Source: Arthrobacter sp. EPSL27
GTDB taxonomy: Bacteria > Actinomycetota > Actinomycetes > Actinomycetales > Micrococcaceae
Assembly: GCF_001512305.1 (NCBI RefSeq)
Contig: NZ_LNUT01000005.1
Coordinates: forward strand, 903,774 to 967,773
Length of the DNA stretch: 64,000 nucleotides
Direction of reading: 5' to 3'
The first letter of the stretch is position 1. The number at the start of each line of letters is the position of its first letter. Shown here piece by piece: positions 31,631 to 41,082 of this stretch. A program made the translations under genes and the position numbers. The notes below the pieces were generated by a model. That model was not told where the DNA came from and ran no database searches. It worked only from the letters and a program-made list of their open reading frames with translations.

Positions 31631-32236
31631 TCAGAGGTGCTCGCCGTCCGTGGCCAGCCGCCGGTCCAGGTTGTTGAAGAAGACCAGCAACATCAGGTCA
31701 AAGGCTTTGCTGGCGTCCTCGGGCTGGTTGTTCACCACAAAGTCGAACTGGAGCCCGTAGAAGGCCGCGGTGAAGAGCCGCGCGTCGGTGTCCGCGAACT
31801 CCTCCCGGATGCCCTGCAGCATCAGCCAGTCACGGGCTTTGTGGTGCAGCATCCTGAAATGCTCCTGGGCCGTCCCCCGCGGTGCGGGCGCCACGATGTC
31901 CTGCGCGGTGGCCTCGAACTCGAGCCTGGCCAGGTGGCGGTTGCGCTGCGCCATGGTCCACCGCCAGGCCTCCAGCATGAACGCCCGCCACGCCTCGCGG
32001 TCGATGTCGCGCACGTCCGTGGCCCGGATGCTGTCCAGCCGGGATTCGATGGTGCGGATGATCTCGTTCACCAGCTCTTCGCGGTGCCCGAAGTGGTACA
32101 CCAGCACGTAGCTGCTGACCCCCAGCCCCTCGGCCAGGCCGCGGAAGGTGAGCTCCGCGAGGGTCTTGTCCATGAGGTAGTCCAGGATGGCGGCCAGCAG
32201 CTCTGCCTTGCGTTCAGGTCGTGCCGGTCGGGCCAT
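31631..32236 (-). CDS. TetR-family transcriptional regulator
   Basis: A 201-residue repressor. The N-terminal helix-turn-helix reads RKAELLAAILDYLMDKTLAELTFRGLAEGLGVSSYVLVYHFGHREELVNEII. Residues about 60-200 form the ligand-binding domain (LEAWRWTMAQRNRHLARLEFEATAQDIV). It lies downstream of the amino-acid permease gene in the same direction, with a large nested palindrome between them. It may regulate that permease or itself, an inference from position. The start is the ATG of MARPARPERK. Confidence 0.88.
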   Translation of the reverse strand: MARPARPERKAELLAAILDYLMDKTLAELTFRGLAEGLGVSSYVLVYHFGHREELVNEIIRTIESRLDSIRATDVRDIDREAWRAFMLEAWRWTMAQRNRHLARLEFEATAQDIVAPAPRGTAQEHFRMLHHKARDWLMLQGIREEFADTDARLFTAAFYGLQFDFVVNNQPEDASKAFDLMLLVFFNNLDRRLATDGEHL

Positions 32237-32252
32237 GGTTCCATCATAGGGA

Positions 32253-32353
32253 GCGGCCGCAAACGCCGAAATCGCCGGAACCATGCCAATTCGCGGGAAA
32301 ATTCCGGCGAATTCGCACGTCTCCGGCGATTTCGAGGTGTCGGGACCGGCCGC
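32253..32353. repeat. Nested palindrome upstream of the TetR gene
   Basis: Three concentric inverted-repeat arms: 7 bp outer (32253-32259 / 32347-32353), 13 bp middle (32267-32279 / 32322-32334, perfect) and 7 bp inner (32288-32294 / 32307-32313). The region is about 100 bp and could form a large cruciform or act as terminator of the permease gene. Confidence 0.75.
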
Positions 32354-32381
32354 AAGGGGTCGGAACCCGGCTGCGCGCCCG

Positions 32382-33974
32382 TCAGGAGCGGGTGTTCACG
32401 GCCTCCTCGGCGTCGGCGTCTGCTGCCGCCCCGGGGTGGTTCTTGGCGTCGGCGACGGCGGCGCTCTTGCCGACGGGTCCGCTGACGGAGGCCCTGGCCT
32501 CGGCGAACTTCTCGTTCAGCCGGGAGTGCCGCTGGCCGTAAGCGAAGTAGATGGCCACGCCGATGACCAGCCAGATGGCGAAGAAGATCCACGTCTCCAC
32601 TGCCAGGTTGGTCATGAGGTACAGGCACAGGACGGCGGAGAGAATCGGGAGGACCTTGCCGAACGGCACCCGGAAGGCCGGCTTCAGGTCGGGGCGCTTC
32701 TTCCGCAGCACCAGGACGCCGATGCTCACCGTGACGAACGCGGACAGCGTGCCGATGTTGATCATCTCTTCCAGCAGGTCCACGTTGGTGAGCCCGGCCA
32801 CCAGGGCCACGGCCGCACCGCAGATGATCTGCAGGCGGGCCGGCGTCGCCCGGATGGTGCTGGTCTTGGACAGCGAGCGGGGCAGCAGGCCGTCGCGGCT
32901 CATGGCGAGCACCACGCGGGAGAGCCCCATCAGCAGCACCATGATCACGGTGGTCAGGCCCACGAGGGAGCCGAAGGCGATGATCTTGGCGGCGTCGGTG
33001 TTGCCCACGGCCTCAAAGGCGGTGGTGAGGGTGGGGTTCTCGGCCTCGGCGAGCTGGGTGTAGGACACCATGCCGGTCAGGGCCAGCGACACCAGGATGT
33101 ACAGCACGGTGACGACGGCGAGACCGCCGAAGATGCCGCGGGGCAGCGTCTTCTGCGGGTCCTTGACCTCCTCCGCCGACGTGGCGACGACGTCGAAGCC
33201 GATGAAGGCGAAGAAGACCAGGGCAGCTCCCGCGAAGATGCCGAGGGTGCCGTACTGGGCCGGGGCGGCGCCGGTAAGGAAGGCGAAGAAGGACTGCTTC
33301 ATGACGTCGGCGGCGCCGGTGCCGCCGGTGGGCTCCGACGTCGGGACGAACGGCGTGTAGTTCTCGAACTTCACGTAGGTGAAGCCCACCACGATCACGA
33401 AGAGGACCACGGCGATCTTGACCAGCGTGAAGATGTTGCCGACGCGCGCGGACAGCTTGGTCCCGAGCACCAGCAGCACCGTGAAGACGGCGACAATGAG
33501 GAAGGCGCCCCAGTAGAGGTCCACGCCGCCGAGGGAGATCGACGGCGGGATGTCCACGCCCATCAGCGCGAACACCTTGCTGAGGTAGATGCCCCAGTAC
33601 TTGGCGATCACGGCGCCGGCGGTGAACAGCTCAAGGATCAGGTTCCAGCCGATGATCCATGCCAGCAGCTCGCCCATGGTGGCGTACGTGAAGACGTAGG
33701 CGGAGCCTGCCACCGGGATGGCCGTGGCGAATTCGGCGTAGCACATGATCGCCAGCGCGCAGGTGACGGCGGCGACGGCGAAGGAGATGGTGACCGCCGG
33801 CCCGGCGAAGTTTGCCGCGGCCTTGGCCCCGACCGAAAAGATCCCGGCGCCGACGGCGACGGCGACGCCCATGATCATCAGGTCCCAGGAGCTGAGCGAA
33901 CGCTTCAGCTTGCGGCCGGGCTCGTCGGCGTCCGCCATGGACTGCTCGATCGACTTGGTCCGGAATAGGTTCAT
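32382..33974 (-). CDS. APC-family amino-acid permease (CAT-like)
   Basis: A 530-residue membrane protein with about 12-14 transmembrane segments. The opening KLKRSLSSWDLMIMGVAVAVGAGIFSVGAKAA contains the GAGIF substrate/ion-binding loop of the amino acid-polyamine-organocation family. FFAFIGFDVVATSAEEVKDPQKTLPRGI is the diagnostic TM6-TM7 segment of the cationic-amino-acid transporter group. The C-terminal 60 residues are hydrophilic and Ala/Asp-rich. The ATG at MNLFRTKSIEQ is chosen over an upstream TTG. A role in uptake of cationic or related amino acids is likely but not proven. Confidence 0.9.
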   Translation of the reverse strand: MNLFRTKSIEQSMADADEPGRKLKRSLSSWDLMIMGVAVAVGAGIFSVGAKAAANFAGPAVTISFAVAAVTCALAIMCYAEFATAIPVAGSAYVFTYATMGELLAWIIGWNLILELFTAGAVIAKYWGIYLSKVFALMGVDIPPSISLGGVDLYWGAFLIVAVFTVLLVLGTKLSARVGNIFTLVKIAVVLFVIVVGFTYVKFENYTPFVPTSEPTGGTGAADVMKQSFFAFLTGAAPAQYGTLGIFAGAALVFFAFIGFDVVATSAEEVKDPQKTLPRGIFGGLAVVTVLYILVSLALTGMVSYTQLAEAENPTLTTAFEAVGNTDAAKIIAFGSLVGLTTVIMVLLMGLSRVVLAMSRDGLLPRSLSKTSTIRATPARLQIICGAAVALVAGLTNVDLLEEMINIGTLSAFVTVSIGVLVLRKKRPDLKPAFRVPFGKVLPILSAVLCLYLMTNLAVETWIFFAIWLVIGVAIYFAYGQRHSRLNEKFAEARASVSGPVGKSAAVADAKNHPGAAADADAEEAVNTRS

Positions 33975-34070
33975 AGGAAAGTCCAAAATCTCGGTAGCGT
34001 AGTGGAAACAGACCTATCTATCGTAGTGTCCATCCACTGGACGGCCCGATTTGTCCCACATCGTGAGACG

Positions 34071-34110
34071 AAAAAGGCGGGCCATGCAGGGTCTTCCCCG
34101 CACAGCCCGC
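34071..34110 (-). terminator. Intrinsic terminator of the DUF779 gene
   Basis: Minus-strand stem of 11 bp with G-U pairs (gcgggctgtgc / gcatggcccgc) followed by CTTTTT on the minus strand, 28 bp past the DUF779 stop codon. Confidence 0.75.
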
Positions 34111-34137
34111 TGCCGCGGCGTCCGCCGAAGCCCAGTC

Positions 34138-34557
34138 TCAAACAGCCGCCTGGACCGGCCAATCCATCAGGGTGGAGCGGATCAGAAAGCGCTTGCCTTC
34201 CGGAGCCTCCACCGAGAACCCGCTCCCCCGGCCCGGCACCACGTCCACGGTCAGGTGGGTGTGGCTCCAGTAGTTGAACTGTTCCTTCGACATCCAGAAT
34301 TCAATCGGCTGCGGCTGCACGCCGTCCGAGATGTCGAACAGGCCCAGCTGCACATCCGAGTCGCCGGTGATGAACTCCCCTGCGGGGTAGCACATGGGCG
34401 AGGACCCGTCGCAGCAGCCGCCGGACTGGTGGAACATCAGCGGCCCGTGCTGGAGCCACAGCTTGCGCAGCAGCTCCACCGCCTCGGCAGTGAGCGCCAC
34501 CCGGGAGAAGTCCTCCCCGGGGCGGGTCACCGCCGCATGGAGCGTCGTGTCAGGCAT
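34138..34557 (-). CDS. DUF779 family protein
   Basis: A 139-residue protein with the full DUF779 signature: LMFHQSGGCCDGSSPMCYPAGEF (clustered Cys and His, suggesting metal binding) and QFNYWSHTHLTVDVVPGRGSGFSVEAPEGKRFLIRS. Members nearly always sit beside an aldehyde dehydrogenase, as here with a 147-bp spacer. The function is unknown, though assistance to the dehydrogenase is a reasonable guess from context. The ATG preceded by aaggagg is chosen from three candidates. Confidence 0.87.
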   Translation of the reverse strand: MPDTTLHAAVTRPGEDFSRVALTAEAVELLRKLWLQHGPLMFHQSGGCCDGSSPMCYPAGEFITGDSDVQLGLFDISDGVQPQPIEFWMSKEQFNYWSHTHLTVDVVPGRGSGFSVEAPEGKRFLIRSTLMDWPVQAAV

Positions 34558-34660
34558 CAGGTGCCCCTCCTTCATCGGAACTGCGTTCACCGGAACCGCA
34601 CGGCGTGCTCACCAAGGCACCCGGTTGCGGCCGCCGTCGGGCCATATGGCCCGCGTGGTG

Positions 34661-34692
34661 CGGGCGGGGCGGATGGTGGCCCGCCCCGCCCG
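34661..34692 (-). terminator. Hairpin after aldehyde dehydrogenase
   Basis: Perfect 12-bp stem (cgggcggggcgg / ccgccccgcccg) with an 8-nt loop between the dehydrogenase and DUF779 genes. A separate perfect 16-bp palindrome (cgggccatatggcccg, 34638-34653) lies 8 bp farther toward DUF779 and might be an operator. Confidence 0.65.
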
Positions 34693-34704
34693 GGATGCTG
34701 CGGC

Positions 34705-36231
<1,527 letters not shown>

Positions 36232-36291
36232 TGCAGCTCCTTTGCTGTGCAAGATGAAGGGCGGCCAGGTGACGGCGCCGCCGTTGCGTTC

Positions 36292-36346
36292 AGCCTAGGA
36301 GCCGGGAGGTTGCAATCAGGTTGCAGCCGCGTGACGCAGGTCACGC
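36292..36346 (-). promoter_or_regulatory. Control region of the aldehyde dehydrogenase gene
   Basis: Reading on the minus strand, a -10-like TAGGCT (36292-36297) is preceded by two direct repeats TGCAACCT spaced 11 bp (36318-36325 and 36307-36314), one helical turn, at the -35 position. Farther upstream is a palindrome with 7-bp arms gcgtgac / gtcacgc and a 4-bp gap (36329-36346). The layout is that of an activator-dependent promoter, probably the target of the adjacent AcoR-like protein. Confidence 0.6.
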
Positions 36347-36375
36347 CGGCTCCCCGGGAGCGGGTCAGTCGCAGG

Positions 36376-37755
36376 TCAGGCGCTCAGTTCGGCGTCGAGC
36401 CGCTCCAGATCGGCGACGACGGCGGCCCGCCGGGGCGAGCGCGGCGGCAGCAGCCTCAGCGCCGCGAGCCGGACCTCGACGTCGTCCCTGGCCTCCGGCA
36501 GTTCGGCGTACCTGAGGAGCGATTCGGCGCTGCCGTCGGTCAGCACCGCCTCGCGGAGCAGGGACGACACCCGTTGCCGTAGTTCGGCGATGCCGGGGGC
36601 TTCGGACCGGGGCAGGACCGCGCCGCGGTAGATCTCGAGGGCGATCCGGTGGGCGCCGCGCTGCAGGCAGTTGAGGACCTGCCCGGAGTCCGGCACCAGG
36701 TCAAGGGGCAGGCGGTAGGGCCGGGATTCCGGGACGGCGGCCGGGTTGAGCTGCTGGAGGACCTTGCGCAGCCGCACCATTTCGGCGCGGAGCGTCATGG
36801 TGGACCCGCCGCCCGGGTACAGGAGCGCGCAGAGTTCCTCGGCGTTGAGGCCCTCGGGGTGCGTGCTGAGCAGGGCCAGGATCTCGCTGTGCCGGCCGGA
36901 CAGGGCCACGGTGTTGCCGTCGATGCTGAGGAGTGCCTGGTCCCGTCCCAGGAGCTGGAGGCTGTTGCGGTACAGGCTGGTGGCCGAGGGTGTGTCCGCG
37001 GTTTTTGGTGCCGGGCTCCGGCGCCGCGCCGCGGCCGACTGGCGCGCTGCGGCGGCTTGGAGCCGTTCCACGCGAAGGTGCGCCTGGGCGGCGGCCACGG
37101 TGGCCTCCACCAGCGACAGGGTGTGAGGGGCGACGGCGGACTCGGTCCCGGTGATGTCCACGACCCCCAGGAGGGCGCCGGAATCCGGGTCGTGGAAGGG
37201 GACGGCGGTGCAGCTCCAGGGGTGGACGGAGCGTTTGTAGTGTTCGGCGCCGGAGATCTGGATGCCGCGGCCCAGGGCCAGGGCAGTGCCAGGGGCGCTG
37301 GTGCCGACGGTGGCTTCGGACCAGTCGGCGCCGGGAACGAACATCATGCCCTCGGCCCGGCGCTGCATAACGGCGTCGCCCTCCACCCAGAGCAGCCGGC
37401 CCACCTCGTCGCCCACGGCCACCAGCATCCCGCTGTCGTGGCTGGGCAGGACCAGCAGTTTGTGGATGACCGGCATGATGGCCGCCAACGGGTGCTGCCG
37501 CCGGTATTCCTCGAGTTCCTCGCGGTCCATCGCCAGCGGGGCCTCGGGGTTGTCCGGGTTGGCGTGCAGCTCGGCGGAGCGCCGCCAGGACTCCTGGATG
37601 AGGGTGCTGAGGCCCGGCAGCTGCAGGTTGGCCGGGAGCCCGTGGCCCCGCGCGTCCAGCTGTTCGTGGCCGGCGCTGGCATACTGCTGGCGCAGCGCCG
37701 CGGGAACCCCGCCTGCCGGCGGGTGCAGCACTGCCGGATGGATCGGATTCCTCAT
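36376..37755 (-). CDS. AcoR-like transcriptional regulator (GAF plus winged helix, no AAA+ domain)
   Basis: A 459-residue regulator. Residues about 50-220 contain the N-terminal sensing region with a GAF domain (ADWSEATVGTSAPGTALALGRGIQISGAEHYKRSVHPWSCTAVPFHDPDSGALLGVVDITG), typical of AcoR-family proteins. Instead of a sigma-54 AAA+ domain it has a C-terminal winged-helix-type region (LSIDGNTVALSGRHSEILALLSTHPEGLNAEELCALLYPG...TLRAEMVRLRKVL). This truncated architecture is common in actinobacteria, which lack sigma-54. It is directly upstream of the aldehyde dehydrogenase and probably activates it. The ATG follows a gggag site. Confidence 0.87.
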   Translation of the reverse strand: MRNPIHPAVLHPPAGGVPAALRQQYASAGHEQLDARGHGLPANLQLPGLSTLIQESWRRSAELHANPDNPEAPLAMDREELEEYRRQHPLAAIMPVIHKLLVLPSHDSGMLVAVGDEVGRLLWVEGDAVMQRRAEGMMFVPGADWSEATVGTSAPGTALALGRGIQISGAEHYKRSVHPWSCTAVPFHDPDSGALLGVVDITGTESAVAPHTLSLVEATVAAAQAHLRVERLQAAAARQSAAARRRSPAPKTADTPSATSLYRNSLQLLGRDQALLSIDGNTVALSGRHSEILALLSTHPEGLNAEELCALLYPGGGSTMTLRAEMVRLRKVLQQLNPAAVPESRPYRLPLDLVPDSGQVLNCLQRGAHRIALEIYRGAVLPRSEAPGIAELRQRVSSLLREAVLTDGSAESLLRYAELPEARDDVEVRLAALRLLPPRSPRRAAVVADLERLDAELSA

Positions 37756-37886
37756 TGAACTCCCACCGGACGGGCGCGACGGCATGCCAGAAGCAGCCAG
37801 GTCGAACCGAGTCTACTGGGCGTTCCGGGCGCCCGCCAGAGCCAGCCCGCGCTGCGCCGTCGGCCTGGCGACGCGGCAACGAGCCC

Positions 37887-37947
37887 GCGCTACGCTAAAA
37901 CGCTCTCGACGCCGGAATACCGGCGCGCCAGCGCTTTCGCGCGTCGC
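37887..37947. repeat. Palindromic repeat family B, copy B
   Basis: Imperfect 18-bp arms (5 mismatches) surround a central gccgg-aata-ccggc hairpin. The order of blocks is the same as in the copies at 26.1 and 38.2 kb. Confidence 0.75.
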
Positions 37948-38017
37948 AAGACAACGAGCGCGTCGTGGGACAGCGAGCGCAGCGCGGGACAGAGAGCGCA
38001 ACGGGGGGACACTGGCC

Positions 38018-38096
38018 TTGCGGAGCTGCCCACTATGCCGGATCCCGACGTCGTACTTCCTCGCTGCGCTTACAGGCCCACGACGCGGCAACGAGC
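38018..38096. repeat. 79-bp direct repeat, copy 1
   Basis: Starts ttgcggagctgcccactatg and ends gcggcaacgagc. It is identical to the copy 115 bp downstream except at two positions. Confidence 0.95.
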
Positions 38097-38132
38097 GCAT
38101 CGCAAGACGGCGGGCGCAGCATGGACCCAGGG

Positions 38133-38211
38133 TTGCGGAGCTGCCCACTATGCCGGATCCCGACGTCGTACTTGCTCGCTGCGCTTACAGACCCACGACG
38201 CGGCAACGAGC
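38133..38211. repeat. 79-bp direct repeat, copy 2
   Basis: Second copy, two substitutions from copy 1; it abuts palindrome family B copy C directly. Confidence 0.95.
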
Positions 38212-38213
38212 CC

Positions 38214-38274
38214 GCGATGCGCTAAAACGCCGTCGACACCGGAATACCGGCGCGTCGGCGCTTTAGCGCATCGC
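38214..38274. repeat. Palindromic repeat family B, copy C
   Basis: Near-perfect 18-bp arms (38214-38231 and 38257-38274, 17 of 18 paired) around a 25-nt centre with gtcgac and ccggaataccgg. It lies 57 bp past the end of the FprA gene. Confidence 0.85.
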
Positions 38275-38330
38275 AGGAGAACAACCGCGTCGCAAGATGG
38301 AGGGAGCAGCGCACGCCGCGCGGTCCCGCA

Positions 38331-39767
38331 CTAGCCGCGGGAGATGCGCACCATTTCCTCGCGCGGAACCACCTTGATGCGTTCCCGCGCAACGCCGTCC
38401 GCGCCGGCGGACTCGGTCCACTCCGCGCCGAGGGCCAGTTCGTGGGCGTCGAGCTTGTTCCAGCCTTCCCAGGTGGTGTACTCGATCCCGCGTTCCTCGA
38501 GGAGGTCGATGATGGCCTGGGGGTCCGGGTTCTGCGCCGGCGGCAGGTTCAGCCGGTCCTCAAGCAGGAAGCCGATGGTCTCCAGCGCGTCGCCCTTGGT
38601 GTGGCCGATCAGGCCGACGGGGCCGCGCTTGATCCAGCCCGTGGCGTAGATGCCCGGGACCGGGTTGCCGTCGGCGTCGAGCACCCGGCCGCCCTCGTTG
38701 GGGATGACGCCGCGGCGGGCGTCGTATTCCAGTTCGTCCAGCGGGGAACCGTGGTAGCCGATCGCCCGGTAGACGGCCTGCACCGGGTAGTCCAGGAACT
38801 CCCCCGTGCCCTTCACGTTGCCGGTGCCGTCCAGCTGCATCCGCTCGAACTTGATGCCGGAGACCTGGCCGGGGTGTTCGGGGTCGTCGTGGATCTCGAC
38901 GGGGCTGTGCAGGAAGTGCAGGTGCAGCCGGCGGGAGGACGGTTCCTCGGCCTCGGCGTGCTCCTCGACCAGCCAGTTCGTCAGGGTGGTGACCATGGTG
39001 CGGATCTGGTTGTTGCCGCGGATGGCCTCGTCCGAGGCCTCGTCGAATTCGAAGTCCTCGGGGTACAGGACGATGTCGACGTCCTTGGCGTGGCTGAGCT
39101 CGCGCAGCTCCAGCGGCGTGAACTTGACCTGCGCCGGACCCCGGCGGCCGAACACGTGCACGTCTGTGACCGGGGAGTTCTTGAGGGCCTGGTACACGTT
39201 GTCCGGGATCTCGGTCACCAGCAGTTCGTCGGCGTGCTTGACCAGCATGCGGGCGACGTCGAGAGCCACGTTGCCGTTGCCGATCACCGCGATCTCCTTG
39301 GCATTCAGCGGCCAGTCCCGCGGCACGTCGGGGTGCCCGTCGTACCAGGAGACAAAATCGGCGCCGCCGAAGGACCCCTGGAGCCCGACGCCGGGGATGT
39401 CCAGGTCCGCGTCCTTGATGGCACCGGTGGAGAAAATCACGGCGTCGTAGAACGCCCGGAAATCGTGCAGGGTCAGGTCCCGGCCGTACGTGACGTTGCC
39501 GAGGAAGCGGATGTCCCCGCGGTCCAGGACCTTGTGCAGGGCGTTGACGATCCCCTTGATCCGGGGGTGGTCCGGCGCGACGCCGTAGCGGATAAGGCCG
39601 TAGGGGGCGGGGTAGGCCTCGAACAGGTCAATGCTGACCTCGAAGTCGCCGTCCTTGACCTCGTTGGATTTGGTCAGGATGTCCGCGGCGTAGACGCCGG
39701 CCGGTCCGGCGCCGACAATCGCGACGCGGAGCGGACGTTTGGACGTGTTTTCGGCCGAGTTGGACAC
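38331..39767 (-). CDS. fprA: FAD-dependent ferredoxin-NADP reductase (FprA-like)
   Basis: A 478-residue flavoprotein that transfers electrons between NADPH and ferredoxin, related to adrenodoxin reductase. The FAD-binding GAGPAG loop is at 19-24 and the NADPH-binding VIGNGNVALDVARML lies near 180. GYHGSPLDELEYD and GIYATGWIKRGPVGLIGHTKGDALETI are hallmarks of the family. GTG is chosen as start since it is preceded by gaaggg and gives the usual short N-terminus; the upstream extension is not conserved in character. It is divergent from rarD. Ferredoxin or P450 partners are not in the window. Confidence 0.92.
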   Translation of the reverse strand: MSNSAENTSKRPLRVAIVGAGPAGVYAADILTKSNEVKDGDFEVSIDLFEAYPAPYGLIRYGVAPDHPRIKGIVNALHKVLDRGDIRFLGNVTYGRDLTLHDFRAFYDAVIFSTGAIKDADLDIPGVGLQGSFGGADFVSWYDGHPDVPRDWPLNAKEIAVIGNGNVALDVARMLVKHADELLVTEIPDNVYQALKNSPVTDVHVFGRRGPAQVKFTPLELRELSHAKDVDIVLYPEDFEFDEASDEAIRGNNQIRTMVTTLTNWLVEEHAEAEEPSSRRLHLHFLHSPVEIHDDPEHPGQVSGIKFERMQLDGTGNVKGTGEFLDYPVQAVYRAIGYHGSPLDELEYDARRGVIPNEGGRVLDADGNPVPGIYATGWIKRGPVGLIGHTKGDALETIGFLLEDRLNLPPAQNPDPQAIIDLLEERGIEYTTWEGWNKLDAHELALGAEWTESAGADGVARERIKVVPREEMVRISRG

Positions 39768-39974
39768 CGGAAGCCCTTCGTAAGTCTTGGCGGCTGCGCC
39801 AGTCGAGCAGCGCACAATTCCTTATTCTAAGTGTCCGCCCGGCGTTACGGGCGTCCCCGTGGCCCAACTCGCAGGGCGCCGCGCGGCAGTGACCCAACCC
39901 GCGGGGCGCGCCGCCGGCATGCCCCGCTGCCCAAAGGCAGGAATAGGGGTCCCGCAGGTGGTGTTATTGATCTT

Positions 39975-41000
39975 GTGCCTACCCCCGACCGTTCCCCCTC
40001 CCCCGCCGCGCTGAGCGACGCCGCCGCTTCCGCTCCCGGCGGCAGCCCGTCCCGGCGGCCTCCCGCCGCCCTCAAGGCCGTGGACACGGATACGACGGCG
40101 GGCATCATCTTCGGGATCGGCGCTTACGGCCTGTGGGGGCTGATGCCCCTGTACTTCTTCCTGCTGCAGCCGGCGGGCGCGGTGGAGATCGTGGCCAACC
40201 GCGTGCTGTGGTCCCTGGTGTTCTGCGTCCTGCTGATCACCATCACCCGGACGTGGCGGGTCCTGGGGGCGGCGTTCCGGAACCGCACGGTGATTGGGCC
40301 GCTTATCATCGCCTCGGTCCTGATCGCGGTGAACTGGCTGACCTACGTCTACGGCGTCACCACGGGCCAGGCCGTGGAAGCCTCGCTGGGTTACTTCATC
40401 AACCCGCTGGTCTCGGTGCTGCTGGGCGTGGTGGTGCTGAAGGAGAAACTGCGGCCGCTGCAGTGGGCCGCCGTCGGAATCGGCTTCATCGCCGTGGGCG
40501 TCCTGACGGTGTCCTACGGCAAGCTGCCGTGGATTGCCCTGACGCTGGCCATGAGCTTCGGCCTGTACGGCTTCGTCAAGAAGCGTGTGGGCCCGCGGGC
40601 CGACGCGATTACCAGCCTCACCGTCGAGACGATGGTGCTGGCGCCCGTGGCGGCTGTCGCCATGACCGTCCTGGCCCTCACCGGAGCCGCCACGCTGACG
40701 GCCTACGGCGCCTCACACTTCTGGCTCCTCGCGGCGTCCGGCATCATCACCGCCGTCCCGCTGCTGTTCTTCGGCGCGTCCGCCCGGCGGCTGCCGATGA
40801 CCACGATCGGGCTGCTGCAGTACTTCGCCCCGGTGCTGCAGTTCATCGTGGCGCTGGCCGTGTTCCACGAGCCCATGACCACGGACCGCTGGATCGGCTT
40901 CGGCGTCGTCTGGCTGGCCCTGCTGGTGCTCACGGTGGACATGCTGCTCACGGCCCGGAAGAACTCGCTGAACCGCAAGCTGGCCCGCGCCGCCGCCTGA
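39975..41000 (+). CDS. rarD: RarD family EamA transporter
   Basis: A 341-residue membrane protein with ten transmembrane segments arranged as two EamA repeats. GIGAYGLWGLMPLYFFLLQPAGAVEIVANRVLWSL is the RarD N-terminal signature, and NWLTYVYGVTTGQAVEASLGYFINPLVSVLLGVVVLKEKL and the closing LLQYFAPVLQFIVALAVFHEPM are the two conserved pore helices. The first 45 residues are hydrophilic. The GTG lacks a ribosome-binding site, but a -10-like tattga lies about 6 bp upstream, so the transcript may be leaderless. The substrate is unknown; chloramphenicol linkage in the family name is historical. Confidence 0.9.
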   Translation: MPTPDRSPSPAALSDAAASAPGGSPSRRPPAALKAVDTDTTAGIIFGIGAYGLWGLMPLYFFLLQPAGAVEIVANRVLWSLVFCVLLITITRTWRVLGAAFRNRTVIGPLIIASVLIAVNWLTYVYGVTTGQAVEASLGYFINPLVSVLLGVVVLKEKLRPLQWAAVGIGFIAVGVLTVSYGKLPWIALTLAMSFGLYGFVKKRVGPRADAITSLTVETMVLAPVAAVAMTVLALTGAATLTAYGASHFWLLAASGIITAVPLLFFGASARRLPMTTIGLLQYFAPVLQFIVALAVFHEPMTTDRWIGFGVVWLALLVLTVDMLLTARKNSLNRKLARAAA

Positions 41001-41028
41001 GGCCCCGCACAACAACGCCGCACAAAAG

Positions 41029-41060
41029 AGGACCGGCCGCCCCGGAAGGGCAGCCGGCCC
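41029..41060. terminator. Hairpin between rarD and universal stress protein
   Basis: About 14 paired positions with G-U pairs and a GGAA loop, placed between converging genes. Confidence 0.6.
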
Positions 41061-41082
41061 TGTCGTTGATCAGACTCCTTGG

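Larger units (their letters stand above)
37756..38330. other. 575-bp repeat-rich region without a gene
   Basis: The stretch contains palindrome family B copies at 37887-37947 and 38214-38274 and two near-identical 79-bp direct repeats (38018-38096 and 38133-38211). Variants of gacgcggcaacgagc occur at least three times. The open frames across it are repetitive, Arg-rich and unlike known proteins. The left end carries the promoter of the AcoR-like gene. Confidence 0.8.

Noticed and set aside
37965..38225. Frames through the 38-kb repeats coding for repeated MPDPDVVL-like segments
   Set aside because: Both repeat copies give similar peptides only because the DNA is duplicated. The frames are broken by palindromes and look noncoding.
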